NCBI GenBank assembly: GCA_030684935.1 | Contig: JAUXXH010000031.1 | Span: 30,311 to 94,310 of the forward strand | Length of the DNA: 64,000 bases | Direction of reading: 5' to 3' | From: Pseudolabrys sp. | Lineage (GTDB): Bacteria; Pseudomonadota; Alphaproteobacteria; Rhizobiales; Xanthobacteraceae | Shown: in pieces, positions 15,425 through 23,761 of the stretch | Numbering within the stretch: the stretch's first letter is position 1 | Layout: the number at the start of each line of letters is the position of its first letter | Made by a program: the position numbers and the translations under genes | The notes under the pieces: model-generated | Told to the model about the DNA's origin: nothing | The model's database searches: none | The model's input: only the letters and a program-made list of their open reading frames with translations

Positions 15425-16174
15425 ATGGCTACTCAGTTTCGCACCAGTTCGCCGCTCGGCCCCGAACTCGACCTGCCGCCAGGATTTCGCCTGGTGATGC
15501 TGCGCGAGATGGGCGACGCCTTTGCCCACGCCAAGGCGAACGCCGCGGAACTTGGCGCCGGGACGCTGGTGTTCGTCGGCCGCTTCGACATGTCGGAATT
15601 CGCCGTCGTGCTGGAACCGGACGAGCCGTTGCGTACCGCGCGCCGCGCTTTCTATGCCGGCATGTCGGCGCTGGCGGACGCGCTGGCAACCCATGCGCCG
15701 CCGGAAAAACCCATCGCCTTTGTCTGGCCCGATGCGGTTCACGTCGACAGCGGGCTGGTCGGCGGCGGCCGGTTGGCGTGGTCCGACGGCCCCGAGGACG
15801 AGCCGCCGCAGTGGCTCGTATTCGGCGCCACCATCCGCACCGTGTCGATGGTGGAGGGTGAGCCGGGTCTGCGTCCGCTCGCCGCGGCGCTCGACGATGA
15901 GGGCTTCGATCCCCTGGCGGCCGGTCATCTGGCGGAAAGTTTCACGCGCCATCTGATGACGCTGGTCGATGCCTGGCAGGAAAAAGGTTTCAACGCCGTC
16001 GCCAAGGACTATCTGCCGCGGCTTGAGCCGGAAAAAGGCGTCAGCCGCAACATCGCCGACAATGGCGATCTGCTGGTGCGGCGCATGGGCAAGGTCGACA
16101 TCGAACGCCGCAATCTGCTGCCGCTGCTGGCGGCGCCGAGCTGGCTCGACCCCATCACCGGAGCGCCGCGATGA
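15425..16174 (+). CDS. Biotin/lipoate protein ligase-like protein
   Basis: A 249-residue protein with a degenerate biotin/lipoate ligase fold: a middle segment with FVWPDAVHVDSGLVGGGRL matches the PDDIYVNGRKVGG-type loop of BPL/LplA enzymes, followed by WLVFGATIRT as in the ligase core, and a C-terminal part starting GFNAVAKDYLPRL. Key lysine and GRGR motifs of active ligases are not evident, so catalysis is doubtful. First of five genes joined by ATGA overlaps leading into the formate dehydrogenase genes. A role in maturation is inferred from context only. ATG at 15425 follows GAGGCGCA. Confidence 0.7.
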   Translation: MATQFRTSSPLGPELDLPPGFRLVMLREMGDAFAHAKANAAELGAGTLVFVGRFDMSEFAVVLEPDEPLRTARRAFYAGMSALADALATHAPPEKPIAFVWPDAVHVDSGLVGGGRLAWSDGPEDEPPQWLVFGATIRTVSMVEGEPGLRPLAAALDDEGFDPLAAGHLAESFTRHLMTLVDAWQEKGFNAVAKDYLPRLEPEKGVSRNIADNGDLLVRRMGKVDIERRNLLPLLAAPSWLDPITGAPR

Positions 16175-16710
16175 AGCTGTTGCGCACCATAAGGCTCGAT
16201 CCGTCGGACACCTTCGTGTTCGAGCGGGCGGCCGAGCCTGGCGAATGGGCGGTGTCCGGCTCGTTCCTGTTCTGGAATGAGGATCCGGCGAACCTCGAGG
16301 GCAAGGCGCGCTCCGCATTTCGCAGCGGCTTTCTCGGCGTGCAGTCGCTCGGCTGGTCGACGCTGGTGCAAATTGTCGAGGCGAGCGACGAGGACCGGCT
16401 GGCGGCGGTCGACACGCTGGCGCAACATTTGCTGGAAACATTCGGCGCGCCGACGCCGGCCGATGCCAAAGCCGCGGCGGAGGAGGAATTCGCCTTCGCC
16501 AACTCGCTCTGCGTCCATCCGATCGACACCTTGATTGCAATCCACCGCACCCAGGACAATGGCGAGATCCGCGAGGCGTTTCGCAGCCTGCGCGCCAAGG
16601 ATGGTCCCAAGCCATCGCGGGCCTTTGCGTTCCTCGACGTTGAAGGCGAGGATGATACGGTGGAAGAGCGCATCGATCTCGCCACCCTGGGCCAGGAGAC
16701 CAAGCCATGA
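16171..16710 (+). CDS. DUF6505 family protein of the formate dehydrogenase locus
   Basis: A 179-residue soluble acidic protein starting MKLLRTIRLDPSDTFVFE, with an AVSGSFLFW strand, an AFRSGFLGVQSLGWSTLVQI segment and a C-terminal FAFLDVEGEDDTVEERIDL. I recognise it as the DUF6505-type gene that accompanies DUF6352 and DUF3305/3306 in rhizobial formate dehydrogenase clusters; no enzymatic motif is apparent. The start overlaps the previous stop by four bases and the stop overlaps the next start likewise, so the proteins are probably made in fixed ratio. Function unknown. Confidence 0.72.
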   Translation: MKLLRTIRLDPSDTFVFERAAEPGEWAVSGSFLFWNEDPANLEGKARSAFRSGFLGVQSLGWSTLVQIVEASDEDRLAAVDTLAQHLLETFGAPTPADAKAAAEEEFAFANSLCVHPIDTLIAIHRTQDNGEIREAFRSLRAKDGPKPSRAFAFLDVEGEDDTVEERIDLATLGQETKP

Positions 16711-17711
16711 AGGATTTCTGGCTGTCCTGCGGCCATCATCTGCTCGACCGCGACGAGGGTGGCGGCCTGCTGCCGACCGACGAGTTTCTTAAGGTCTACC
16801 TGGCGCGGCCGGAACTGACGCCGCCGCCGGAGGCCTGCGACGCCGAGCGCGCGCTGCACGCCGCGCTGCTGGCCGATCCGCGTCGGCCAGTGTCGGCTGC
16901 CGACATTGCCTCGCTGGCCGACGCCGACGCGCGCGAGAACTGGGAGGTGATGCTGGCCTTTCGCGCTTTGCTGGCCGCTCATCGGACGCTGGAAGCCGCC
17001 TATCTCGATATCATCCGGCGTGGCGTGAAGGTGCCGCATCTGTTCCTGAACCAGCTGGTGCACGTCATCCTGCGCAACGCGCTGGACGGCTGCGAAGACC
17101 CTTATGTGCTGCGCGCTGCCGAACTGTTCTTCCGGCCGCAGAAGATGACGCTGCACGAAGGCTCGCTGGTCGCCGGCGACGAGGAAACCATTGCCGGCAC
17201 CAGCACCAAACCGGTGTCGCCGCTGGTGTCGATGCTGGGGATTCCGGACGAGGCGCAGGTCGACGTTATCAATGACGATAATGCCGATCATTATTTCGAG
17301 CACAGTGACCAGTTCCACATGGCGCTTGATCTCACTGGCGGCAAGCGCGGCCATGAGGCGCTGGCACGGGCGATGGAAATGTGGATCGCGCATCTGCTCT
17401 CGGTCGATGTGACGATCGAGCCGTTCACCGAGGTGAACGACGCCACGCTTACCTGGTACGTGGGCCTCGATTCCGACGGCACCAAGATCGGCGATGCGCT
17501 GTGGCGCGGCGAGGAGTTGGATGAGGCGAAACGCGCCAGCGTGGTCGGGCTTTATCGGCTGACGTTCCGCGATCCATCGGTGATGACCGAGCGCGAGCGC
17601 GGCGAGCCGGTCTATTTGATCCTGGCGCAGGGCGCCGACAAGGTGGTGCGTTTCAAGCCGCAGAATCTGGTCACCGGCCTGCCGATCAAGCATCTGGAGG
17701 TGGTGACATGA
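16707..17711 (+). CDS. DUF6352 family protein of the formate dehydrogenase locus
   Basis: A 334-residue soluble protein opening MKDFWLSCGHHLLDRDEGGGLLPTDEFL, the signature of DUF6352. The middle portion includes an acidic stretch of about 20 residues (positions 190-210) and a conserved-looking TWYVGLDSDGTKIGDALW segment. The CGHH near the N-terminus could bind metal, which is only a suggestion. It is always found, as far as I recall, with formate dehydrogenase accessory genes of Rhizobiales. ATGA overlaps on both sides. No known biochemical role. Confidence 0.75.
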   Translation: MKDFWLSCGHHLLDRDEGGGLLPTDEFLKVYLARPELTPPPEACDAERALHAALLADPRRPVSAADIASLADADARENWEVMLAFRALLAAHRTLEAAYLDIIRRGVKVPHLFLNQLVHVILRNALDGCEDPYVLRAAELFFRPQKMTLHEGSLVAGDEETIAGTSTKPVSPLVSMLGIPDEAQVDVINDDNADHYFEHSDQFHMALDLTGGKRGHEALARAMEMWIAHLLSVDVTIEPFTEVNDATLTWYVGLDSDGTKIGDALWRGEELDEAKRASVVGLYRLTFRDPSVMTERERGEPVYLILAQGADKVVRFKPQNLVTGLPIKHLEVVT

Positions 17712-18214
17712 GCGCCGCGGTGCGCATTCAAGTCGGCGTGGTGATCGAGCGGCGCAAGGCCGACTCGCCGTGGATCGACTTCACCTGGCAGCCGGTGTCG
17801 GTAATGTACGGGGTGCCGGCGGCGGAGCGCTGGACGAAGCTGAGCGAAAGCGGGGAGGCGGCAACGTTCTATGCCGGCACCGTGGAAATCGAACTGCATC
17901 CGTCCGATACCGGCAATTACCGCGACAATCTTTCGACCGGGCAACCGAAACTCTGGGTCGTGATGCGGCCGACTGGCCTTGAGCCCCCCTATGATGTGGT
18001 GTGTGTGACCGCCGACGGCTCCGAGGGCGAAGGGTTCATGTCGGCCGGCGACGATATAGTCGATACGGTGCCGATGCCGGAGCCGATCTGGGACGCGATC
18101 GATGCCTTCATCGCTCAGCACCATGTCGACAGGCCGTTCTTCAAGCGCAAGCGCAACCGCGCCGATCCCGAGGCGATGAGCCGCCGCGGTATTGTCGATG
18201 AGTATGACACATGA
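17708..18214 (+). CDS. DUF3305 family protein
   Basis: A 168-residue protein matching DUF3305: RIQVGVVIERRKADSPWIDFTWQP, FYAGTVEIELHPSDTGNYRDNL and PKLWVVMRP are its typical stretches. DUF3305 proteins occur almost only beside FDH-N-type dehydrogenases of alpha- and betaproteobacteria, next to DUF3306, and are thought to help assembly. The C-terminal tail is basic (FFKRKRNRADPEAMSRR). Overlaps both neighbours by four bases. Confidence 0.87.
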   Translation: MSAAVRIQVGVVIERRKADSPWIDFTWQPVSVMYGVPAAERWTKLSESGEAATFYAGTVEIELHPSDTGNYRDNLSTGQPKLWVVMRPTGLEPPYDVVCVTADGSEGEGFMSAGDDIVDTVPMPEPIWDAIDAFIAQHHVDRPFFKRKRNRADPEAMSRRGIVDEYDT

Positions 18215-18984
18215 GCGAGCCGGAAAATTTCCTGACGCGCTGGTCGCGCCGCAAGCAGCAGGCCGAACTTAAACCGGATGAGCCTGACGTTGCGCTCGAT
18301 CCCCAGGCGGCTCCGGCTGAGCCCGGCGCGGTTGCCGCGACGGATGAGCCGCAAGAAATTGTCGACGGCGAACCTGGTGACAAAGAAAAGGAACCGGAGG
18401 TCGATCTGTCCACGCTGCCATCGCTGGACACGATCGGCGCCGACACCGATGTCCGGGGCTTCCTGCAAAAGGGTGTGCCGCTCAACCTGACCCGTGCGGC
18501 GCTTAGCCGCGCGTGGACGGCAGATCCCGCCATCCGCAACTTTATCGGCATCGCCGAGAACCAATGGGACTTCGCCAGCGGCGACATTCCGGGTTTCGGC
18601 CCGCTGACTGCGTCGGACGATATCGTTCGCATGGTGTCGCAGATCACCACCGAGGGCTTTCCGCGGACGCTGCCCAAGGCGGAATCCGCGCCGGAACCGC
18701 ACCCCGCCCGGGACGGCGAGCAGGAGGAAAAACCGGCAGGCGAGCAGCAAACCACGGAGTCTGAAACACAATCCGATCCGGTGAACGAACCGGGCGCGGT
18801 GGACATAGCGCCGACCGAAGAGGAACGGCCTCCCGCTCCGCCCCCCGAAGAGGCGCTCGTCGAGTTCCGCCCAACTATTGTGCATCGCGAAGTGGAATTT
18901 GTTGCGTCACAGCATGTTGACGCCGATCCGAGTCAATCAGAGGCGCCGCCGAGACGCCTGCATGGCCGTGCATTACCTCAGTAA
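18211..18984 (+). CDS. DUF3306 family protein
   Basis: A 257-residue protein with the DUF3306 opening ENFLTRWSRRKQQ and the folded segment LPSLDTIGADTDVRGFLQKGVP through AALSRAWTADPAIRNFIGIAENQWDF. The N-terminal linker (about 20-65) and the C-terminal third (about 150-257) are Pro/Glu/Ala-rich and probably disordered. The family pairs with DUF3305 in formate dehydrogenase operons; its role is unknown but probably in enzyme maturation. It is the last gene of the overlapping block; 104 bases separate it from the TorD-like gene. Confidence 0.87.
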   Translation: MSEPENFLTRWSRRKQQAELKPDEPDVALDPQAAPAEPGAVAATDEPQEIVDGEPGDKEKEPEVDLSTLPSLDTIGADTDVRGFLQKGVPLNLTRAALSRAWTADPAIRNFIGIAENQWDFASGDIPGFGPLTASDDIVRMVSQITTEGFPRTLPKAESAPEPHPARDGEQEEKPAGEQQTTESETQSDPVNEPGAVDIAPTEEERPPAPPPEEALVEFRPTIVHREVEFVASQHVDADPSQSEAPPRRLHGRALPQ

Positions 18985-19088
18985 TTTTCGATCCTATAGC
19001 TTTTGACTATTGCTCTGGTTGCGGAGCGGAAGTACCGTTTCGAACTGTTCTTATGTGAATCTATCTGCCGTTAATTTAGGCAAAAGCG

Positions 19089-19862
19089 ATGCGAGACTCC
19101 GGACTGCAGGAAGCGATCCAAGCCGTTGGCGGTGTGAGCGAGCTCGCGCGCCGCATTGGCATCGCGCAACCGTCAGTCTCGAACTGGGATCGCATACCCG
19201 CTGAGCGCGTTCTCGCGGTGGAGACCGCTACGGGCATCAATCGCGCCACGTTGCGCCCCGATTTGTTCGCCAGCTTCAGTGGCGGCGATGTCGACGAGAT
19301 CGATGTCGCGCGTGCCCAGGAGTACGCGTTGTTGTCGGCTTTGCTGGCGCGCGCGCCGGATGCGGCCTTCCTCAGCAAGGTGGCGCAATTGCGCGGCGAC
19401 GCCAGTCCGCTTGGCATGGCGCATATCGCTCTTGCTGAAGCGGCTGCGGGCGCAAAGGTCGAAAACGTTGAACGCGAATATTTCGATCTGTTCATCGGGC
19501 TCGGTCGCGGTGAACTGATGCCCTACGGCTCCTATTATCTCACCGGATTCCTGCACGAGCGTCCGCTGGCGCGCCTGCGCGCGGATCTGCAGATGCTTGG
19601 TGTCGAACGCGCTGAAGGCGAGATCGAACCGGAGGATCACGCCGCGATTCTCTGCGAGATCATGGCCGGGTTGGCGTCACGCCGCTTCGGCACCCCGACT
19701 GGTAGCGACGAACAGGTTTTCGAAAAGCACATTGCGCCCTGGATGGGGCGTTTCTTCAGCGATCTGGAGCGGACCGAAACCGCGAAGTTTTATCGTCACG
19801 TCGGCGCGCTCGGGCGTGTGTTCATCGAGATAGAGACCGAGGCGTTCGCGTTGTCCGCTTGA
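19089..19862 (+). CDS. TorD-family chaperone with N-terminal YdaS-like helix-turn-helix
   Basis: A 257-residue two-domain protein. Residues 1-60 form a Cro/YdaS-like helix-turn-helix: GGVSELARRIGIAQPSVSNW followed by IPAERVLAVETATGI and LRPDLF. Residues 70-250 are an all-helical TorD/DmsD-type chaperone with the characteristic YFDLFIGLGRGELMPYGSYYLTGFLHERPLA region. TorD proteins bind the Tat signal or apo-form of molybdoenzymes and control cofactor insertion before export. Here the client should be the downstream FdhA. The attached DNA-binding domain suggests a coupling of enzyme maturation to transcription. The start is ATG at 19089. Confidence 0.86.
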   Translation: MRDSGLQEAIQAVGGVSELARRIGIAQPSVSNWDRIPAERVLAVETATGINRATLRPDLFASFSGGDVDEIDVARAQEYALLSALLARAPDAAFLSKVAQLRGDASPLGMAHIALAEAAAGAKVENVEREYFDLFIGLGRGELMPYGSYYLTGFLHERPLARLRADLQMLGVERAEGEIEPEDHAAILCEIMAGLASRRFGTPTGSDEQVFEKHIAPWMGRFFSDLERTETAKFYRHVGALGRVFIEIETEAFALSA

Positions 19863-19900
19863 GGACGCCGCTTTCGCCCTACGTCATGGAGGGAACGACA

Positions 19901-20104
19901 ATGAAAACGGACAGCAAGACCGGAATCGGCCGTCGCGATCTGTTGAAGGGATTGGGCGCAGGCGCTGGTGTCGCAGCGGCCGCGGTGCCGCTTGCCACCG
20001 TGGCCAAGGCCGACACCGAGACCAACGATGAAAAGCGCAAGGCTCGCTACAAAGAGACCGATCACGTGAAGGCGTATTATCGCACGAACCGTTATCCGGC
20101 CTGA
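19901..20104 (+). CDS. Small Tat-signal protein of the formate dehydrogenase operon
   Basis: A 67-residue protein nearly all of which is a twin-arginine signal (GIGRRDLLKGLGAGAGVAAAAVPLATVAKA) plus a 30-residue charged tail (TNDEKRKARYKETDHVKAYYRTNRYP). Short proteins of this type precede fdhA in many proteobacterial FDH-N operons and are annotated as formate dehydrogenase accessory or Tat-signal domain proteins. ATG at 19901 follows a strong GGAGGGAACGACA site. It is 14 bases from fdhA. Its role may be as a small periplasmic subunit or export helper, which is inference. Confidence 0.83.
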   Translation: MKTDSKTGIGRRDLLKGLGAGAGVAAAAVPLATVAKADTETNDEKRKARYKETDHVKAYYRTNRYPA

Positions 20105-20118
20105 GGGGAGACGCGCAC

Positions 20119-23064
20119 ATGCTGATCAAGAGAACAGAACGTCAGGCCCGCCGCGCCACGCTCGCCGGTGCACTGGCCTCGCAATCGGGCGGCGCGCTCG
20201 ATCGCCGTACCTTCCTGCGCCGCTCCGGTCTCGCCGCGGGCGCGCTCGCCACCGTCGGCGCGCTGCCGCTCGTCAGCATGCGCAAGGCCGAGGCTGGTCC
20301 GCCGGCCGCGGCCGGCGCGCAGGTAACGATCCGCAAGAACATCTGCACCCATTGCTCGGTCGGCTGCACGGTGATCGGCGAAGTGTCGAACGGCGTCTGG
20401 ATCGGCCAGGAGCCGGCCTGGGACAGCCCGATCAACCGCGGCTCGCATTGCGCCAAGGGCGCCTCGGTGCGCGAACTGGTGCACGGCGACCGCCGCCTGC
20501 GCTACCCGATGAAGCTGGTGAACGGGCAGTGGACCCGCGTCTCCTGGGATGTCGCGATCAACGAGATTGGCGACAAGCTCGGCGAAATCCGCGCCAAGTC
20601 CGGCCAGGAGTCGGTGTACTGGCTCGGCTCCGCAAAGTTCTCCAACGAGGGCGCCTATCTCTATCGCAAGTTCGCGGCCTTCTGGGGCACCAACAACGTC
20701 GACCACCAGGCCCGTATCTGCCATTCGACCACCGTCGCCGGCGTCGCCAATACCTGGGGCTACGGCGCCCAGACCAACAGCTACAACGATATTCGCAAGT
20801 CCAAGACCTTGATCATCATGGGCGGCAATCCGGCCGAGGCGCATCCGGTGTCGCTGCAGCATCTGCTGGAAGGCAAGGAACTGCAGAAGGCCAACTTCAT
20901 CGTCATCGATCCGCGCCTGACCCGCACCGCCGCGCATGCGACCGAATATGTCCGCATCCGTCCCGGCACCGACATTCCGGTGATGTGGGGCATCCTCTGG
21001 CATGTCTTCAAGAACGGCTGGGAGGACAAGGAGTTCATCCGTCAGCGCGTCTACGGCATGGATGACGTACGCAAGGAAGTCGAAAAGTGGACGCCGGAAG
21101 AAGTCGAGCGCGTCACCGGCGTACCCGGCGCCCAGCTTGAGCGCGTCGCCAAGCTGTTCGCGACCGAGAAACCGGCGACGCTGATCTGGTGCATGGGCGC
21201 GACCCAGCACACCGTCGGCACCGCCAACGTCCGCGCCTTCTGCATTGCGCTGCTCGCCACCGGCAATGTCGGCGGCGTCGGCGTCGGCGCCAACATCTTC
21301 CGCGGTCACTGTAACGTGCAGGGCGCCACCGATCTCGGCCTCGATATCGGCACCCTGCCGCTCTATTACGGTCTGGCCGAGGGCGCCTGGCGGCATTGGA
21401 GCCGGGTCTGGGAAGTCGACTACGCCTTCCTTGAGGGGCGTTTCGAAACCCCGAAGAACATGGGCATCCCGGGTATTCCGTCGACCCGCTGGTTCGACGC
21501 CACGTTGCTGCCGAAGGATCAGGTCAGCCAGAAAGACAACATCAAGGCGATGATGGTGTTCGGCCATGGCGGCAATACCGTCACCCGCATGCCGGAAGCC
21601 GCCAAGGGCATTGAAGCCCTCGAGCTTCTGGTGGTCGCCGACCCGCATCCGACCACCTGGGCGGCTTTGTCCGAGCGCAAGAACGGCACTTACCTGCTGC
21701 CGATCTGCACCCAGTTCGAATGCTCGGGCTCGCGCACGGCCTCGAACCGCTCGATCCAATGGGGCGAACAGATCGTCAAGCCGGTCTTCGAATCGAAGAA
21801 CGACTACGAAGTGATGTATCTGCTGGCGAAGAAGCTCGGCCTGGCCGACCAGATGTTCAAGAACATCAAGGTCGAGAACAACGTGCCGGTGGCCGAGGAT
21901 ATTCTCCGCGAGATCAATCGCGGCGGCTTCTCGACGGGCTACTGCGGCCAGTCGCCGGAACGCCTCAAGGTCCACATGGCCAACCAGAAGGACTTTGATC
22001 TGGTCAGCCTGCGGGCCGCCGATGGTCCGGCCAAGGGCGACTATTACGGCCTGCCGTGGCCGTGCTGGGGTACGCCGGAGATCAAGCATCCCGGCACGCA
22101 CCAGCTCTACAACACCCATCTCCACGTCAAGGACGGCGGCGGCACCTTCCGCGCCCGTTTCGGCGTCGAGCGCGTCATCAAGACCAAGGTGATGGAGAAC
22201 GGCGTCGAGGTCGAAAAAGAAGAAAAGCACAACATGCTGGCCGAGGGCTCGTACTCGCTCGGCTCGGAAATCCAGGACGGCTATCCGGAGTTCACCTACG
22301 CCGTGCTGCAGAAGCTCGGCTGGGACAAGGACCTCACCGAACCGGAACTCGCCACCATCCAGAAGATCGGCGGCAACAATCCCGGCGCGGTGTCCTGGGC
22401 GATCGATCTGTCCGGCGGCATCCAGCGGGTCTGCCTCAATCACGGCGTGATCCACTACGGCAACGGCAAGGCGCGCGCCAATGCGTTCGGTCTGCCCGAC
22501 GCCATCCCGGTGCATCGCGAACCGATCTACACCCCGCGCATGGACCTGGTGGCGAAATATCCTACGCTGCCAAGCCGGCGTGAATTCCGGCTGCCGAATA
22601 TCGGTTTCGATATCCAGAAGGCCAACGTCGAGAACAAGGTCGGCGAGAAATTCCCGATCATTCTTACGTCGGGACGTCTGGTCGAATACGAAGGCGGCGG
22701 CGAAGAAACCCGGTCCAACAAGTGGTTGGCCGAGTTGCAGCAGGATGCCTTTATTGAGATCAACCCGGCCGACGCCGGGGCCCGCAGCATCAGGGACGGC
22801 GCCTGGGTCTGGGTCGACGGCCCGCTCGGCGCCAAGGCCCGGGTCAAGGCGCTTGTGACCGAACGCGTCGGCAGGGGCGTAGCCTGGATGCCTTTCCACT
22901 TCGCCGGCTGGTTCCAGGGCGTCGATCAACGCGACAAGTATCCGAAGGGTGCCGATCCGATCGTGCTCGGCGAAAGCGTGAACACGCTCACCACCTACGG
23001 CTACGACCCGGTGACCGGTATGCAAGAACCCAAGGCCACCCTCTGTCAGATCAGAGCGGCTTAA
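20119..23064 (+). CDS. fdhA: Formate dehydrogenase catalytic (alpha) subunit, molybdopterin-dependent
   Basis: A 981-residue FDH-N-type catalytic subunit that oxidises formate to CO2 at a bis-MGD molybdenum or tungsten centre. A Tat signal (RRTFLRRSG at about 29-37) directs it to the periplasm. The 4Fe-4S cluster is held by C76, C79, C83 and C111. The catalytic position, selenocysteine in E. coli FdnG, is here C201 followed by H202 in HQARICHSTTVAG, so no Sec machinery is required. The C-terminal part has the dinucleotide-binding domain of the DMSO reductase family. It lies 14 bases after the small Tat protein and 12 before the beta subunit. Confidence 0.95.
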   Translation: MLIKRTERQARRATLAGALASQSGGALDRRTFLRRSGLAAGALATVGALPLVSMRKAEAGPPAAAGAQVTIRKNICTHCSVGCTVIGEVSNGVWIGQEPAWDSPINRGSHCAKGASVRELVHGDRRLRYPMKLVNGQWTRVSWDVAINEIGDKLGEIRAKSGQESVYWLGSAKFSNEGAYLYRKFAAFWGTNNVDHQARICHSTTVAGVANTWGYGAQTNSYNDIRKSKTLIIMGGNPAEAHPVSLQHLLEGKELQKANFIVIDPRLTRTAAHATEYVRIRPGTDIPVMWGILWHVFKNGWEDKEFIRQRVYGMDDVRKEVEKWTPEEVERVTGVPGAQLERVAKLFATEKPATLIWCMGATQHTVGTANVRAFCIALLATGNVGGVGVGANIFRGHCNVQGATDLGLDIGTLPLYYGLAEGAWRHWSRVWEVDYAFLEGRFETPKNMGIPGIPSTRWFDATLLPKDQVSQKDNIKAMMVFGHGGNTVTRMPEAAKGIEALELLVVADPHPTTWAALSERKNGTYLLPICTQFECSGSRTASNRSIQWGEQIVKPVFESKNDYEVMYLLAKKLGLADQMFKNIKVENNVPVAEDILREINRGGFSTGYCGQSPERLKVHMANQKDFDLVSLRAADGPAKGDYYGLPWPCWGTPEIKHPGTHQLYNTHLHVKDGGGTFRARFGVERVIKTKVMENGVEVEKEEKHNMLAEGSYSLGSEIQDGYPEFTYAVLQKLGWDKDLTEPELATIQKIGGNNPGAVSWAIDLSGGIQRVCLNHGVIHYGNGKARANAFGLPDAIPVHREPIYTPRMDLVAKYPTLPSRREFRLPNIGFDIQKANVENKVGEKFPIILTSGRLVEYEGGGEETRSNKWLAELQQDAFIEINPADAGARSIRDGAWVWVDGPLGAKARVKALVTERVGRGVAWMPFHFAGWFQGVDQRDKYPKGADPIVLGESVNTLTTYGYDPVTGMQEPKATLCQIRAA

Positions 23065-23076
23065 GGAGCAACGACC

Positions 23077-23673
23077 ATGGCTCGAATGAAATTTCTTTGC
23101 GACGCCGACCGGTGCATCGAGTGCAACGCCTGCGTCACCGCCTGCAAGAACGAAAACGAGGTGCCGTGGGGCATCAACCGCCGGCGCGTCGTCACCATCA
23201 ATGACGGCAAGCCGGGCGAACGGTCGATCTCGATGGCCTGCATGCACTGCACCGACGCGCCCTGCGCGGCGGTGTGCCCGGTGAGCTGCTTCTACACCAC
23301 CGCCGACGCGGTGGTGCTGCACTCCAAGGATCTCTGCATCGGCTGCGGCTACTGCTTCTATGCCTGCCCGTTCGGCGCGCCGCAGTATCCGAAGGTCGGA
23401 AACTTCGGTTCGCGCGGCAAAATGGACAAGTGCACTTTCTGCGCCGGCGGCCCCGAAGCCGATGGCTCGCAGGCCGAGTTCGTCAAATACGGCGCCAACC
23501 GTCTGGCCGAGGGCAAACTGCCGCTGTGCGCGGAAATGTGCTCGACCAAGTCGCTGCTGGCCGGCGACGGCGACATCATTGCCCAGATCTACAAGGAGCG
23601 GGTGGTGAAGCGCGGTTACGGCTCCGGCGCGTGGGGCTGGAAGACGGCTTACAAAGAGACGATCGCTTCGTAA
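23077..23673 (+). CDS. fdhB: Formate dehydrogenase iron-sulfur (beta) subunit
   Basis: A 198-residue subunit with Cys motifs for four 4Fe-4S clusters: CIECNACVTACK, CMHCTDAPCAAVCP, CIGCGYCFYACPFG and the split set CTFC plus CAEMC. These carry electrons from the catalytic subunit to the cytochrome b. Unlike E. coli FdnH it has no C-terminal membrane helix, so attachment to the membrane must be through FdhC. It has no export signal and presumably crosses with FdhA by the Tat route. ATG at 23077 follows AAGGAG. Confidence 0.94.
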   Translation: MARMKFLCDADRCIECNACVTACKNENEVPWGINRRRVVTINDGKPGERSISMACMHCTDAPCAAVCPVSCFYTTADAVVLHSKDLCIGCGYCFYACPFGAPQYPKVGNFGSRGKMDKCTFCAGGPEADGSQAEFVKYGANRLAEGKLPLCAEMCSTKSLLAGDGDIIAQIYKERVVKRGYGSGAWGWKTAYKETIAS

Positions 23674-23761
23674 GGCACGACTTAGACGATCGGCGCTGCC
23701 TTCGCGGCGCCGGTCGATCGTTCGGTTCGGTGGGGCAGGAATTTTCAAGGGAGGACGAGGC

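Noticed and set aside
15425..16174. The first accessory gene considered as an active lipoate ligase LplA.
   Set aside because: Only the central fold resembles the family; expected catalytic lysine and nucleotide-binding motifs were not found.
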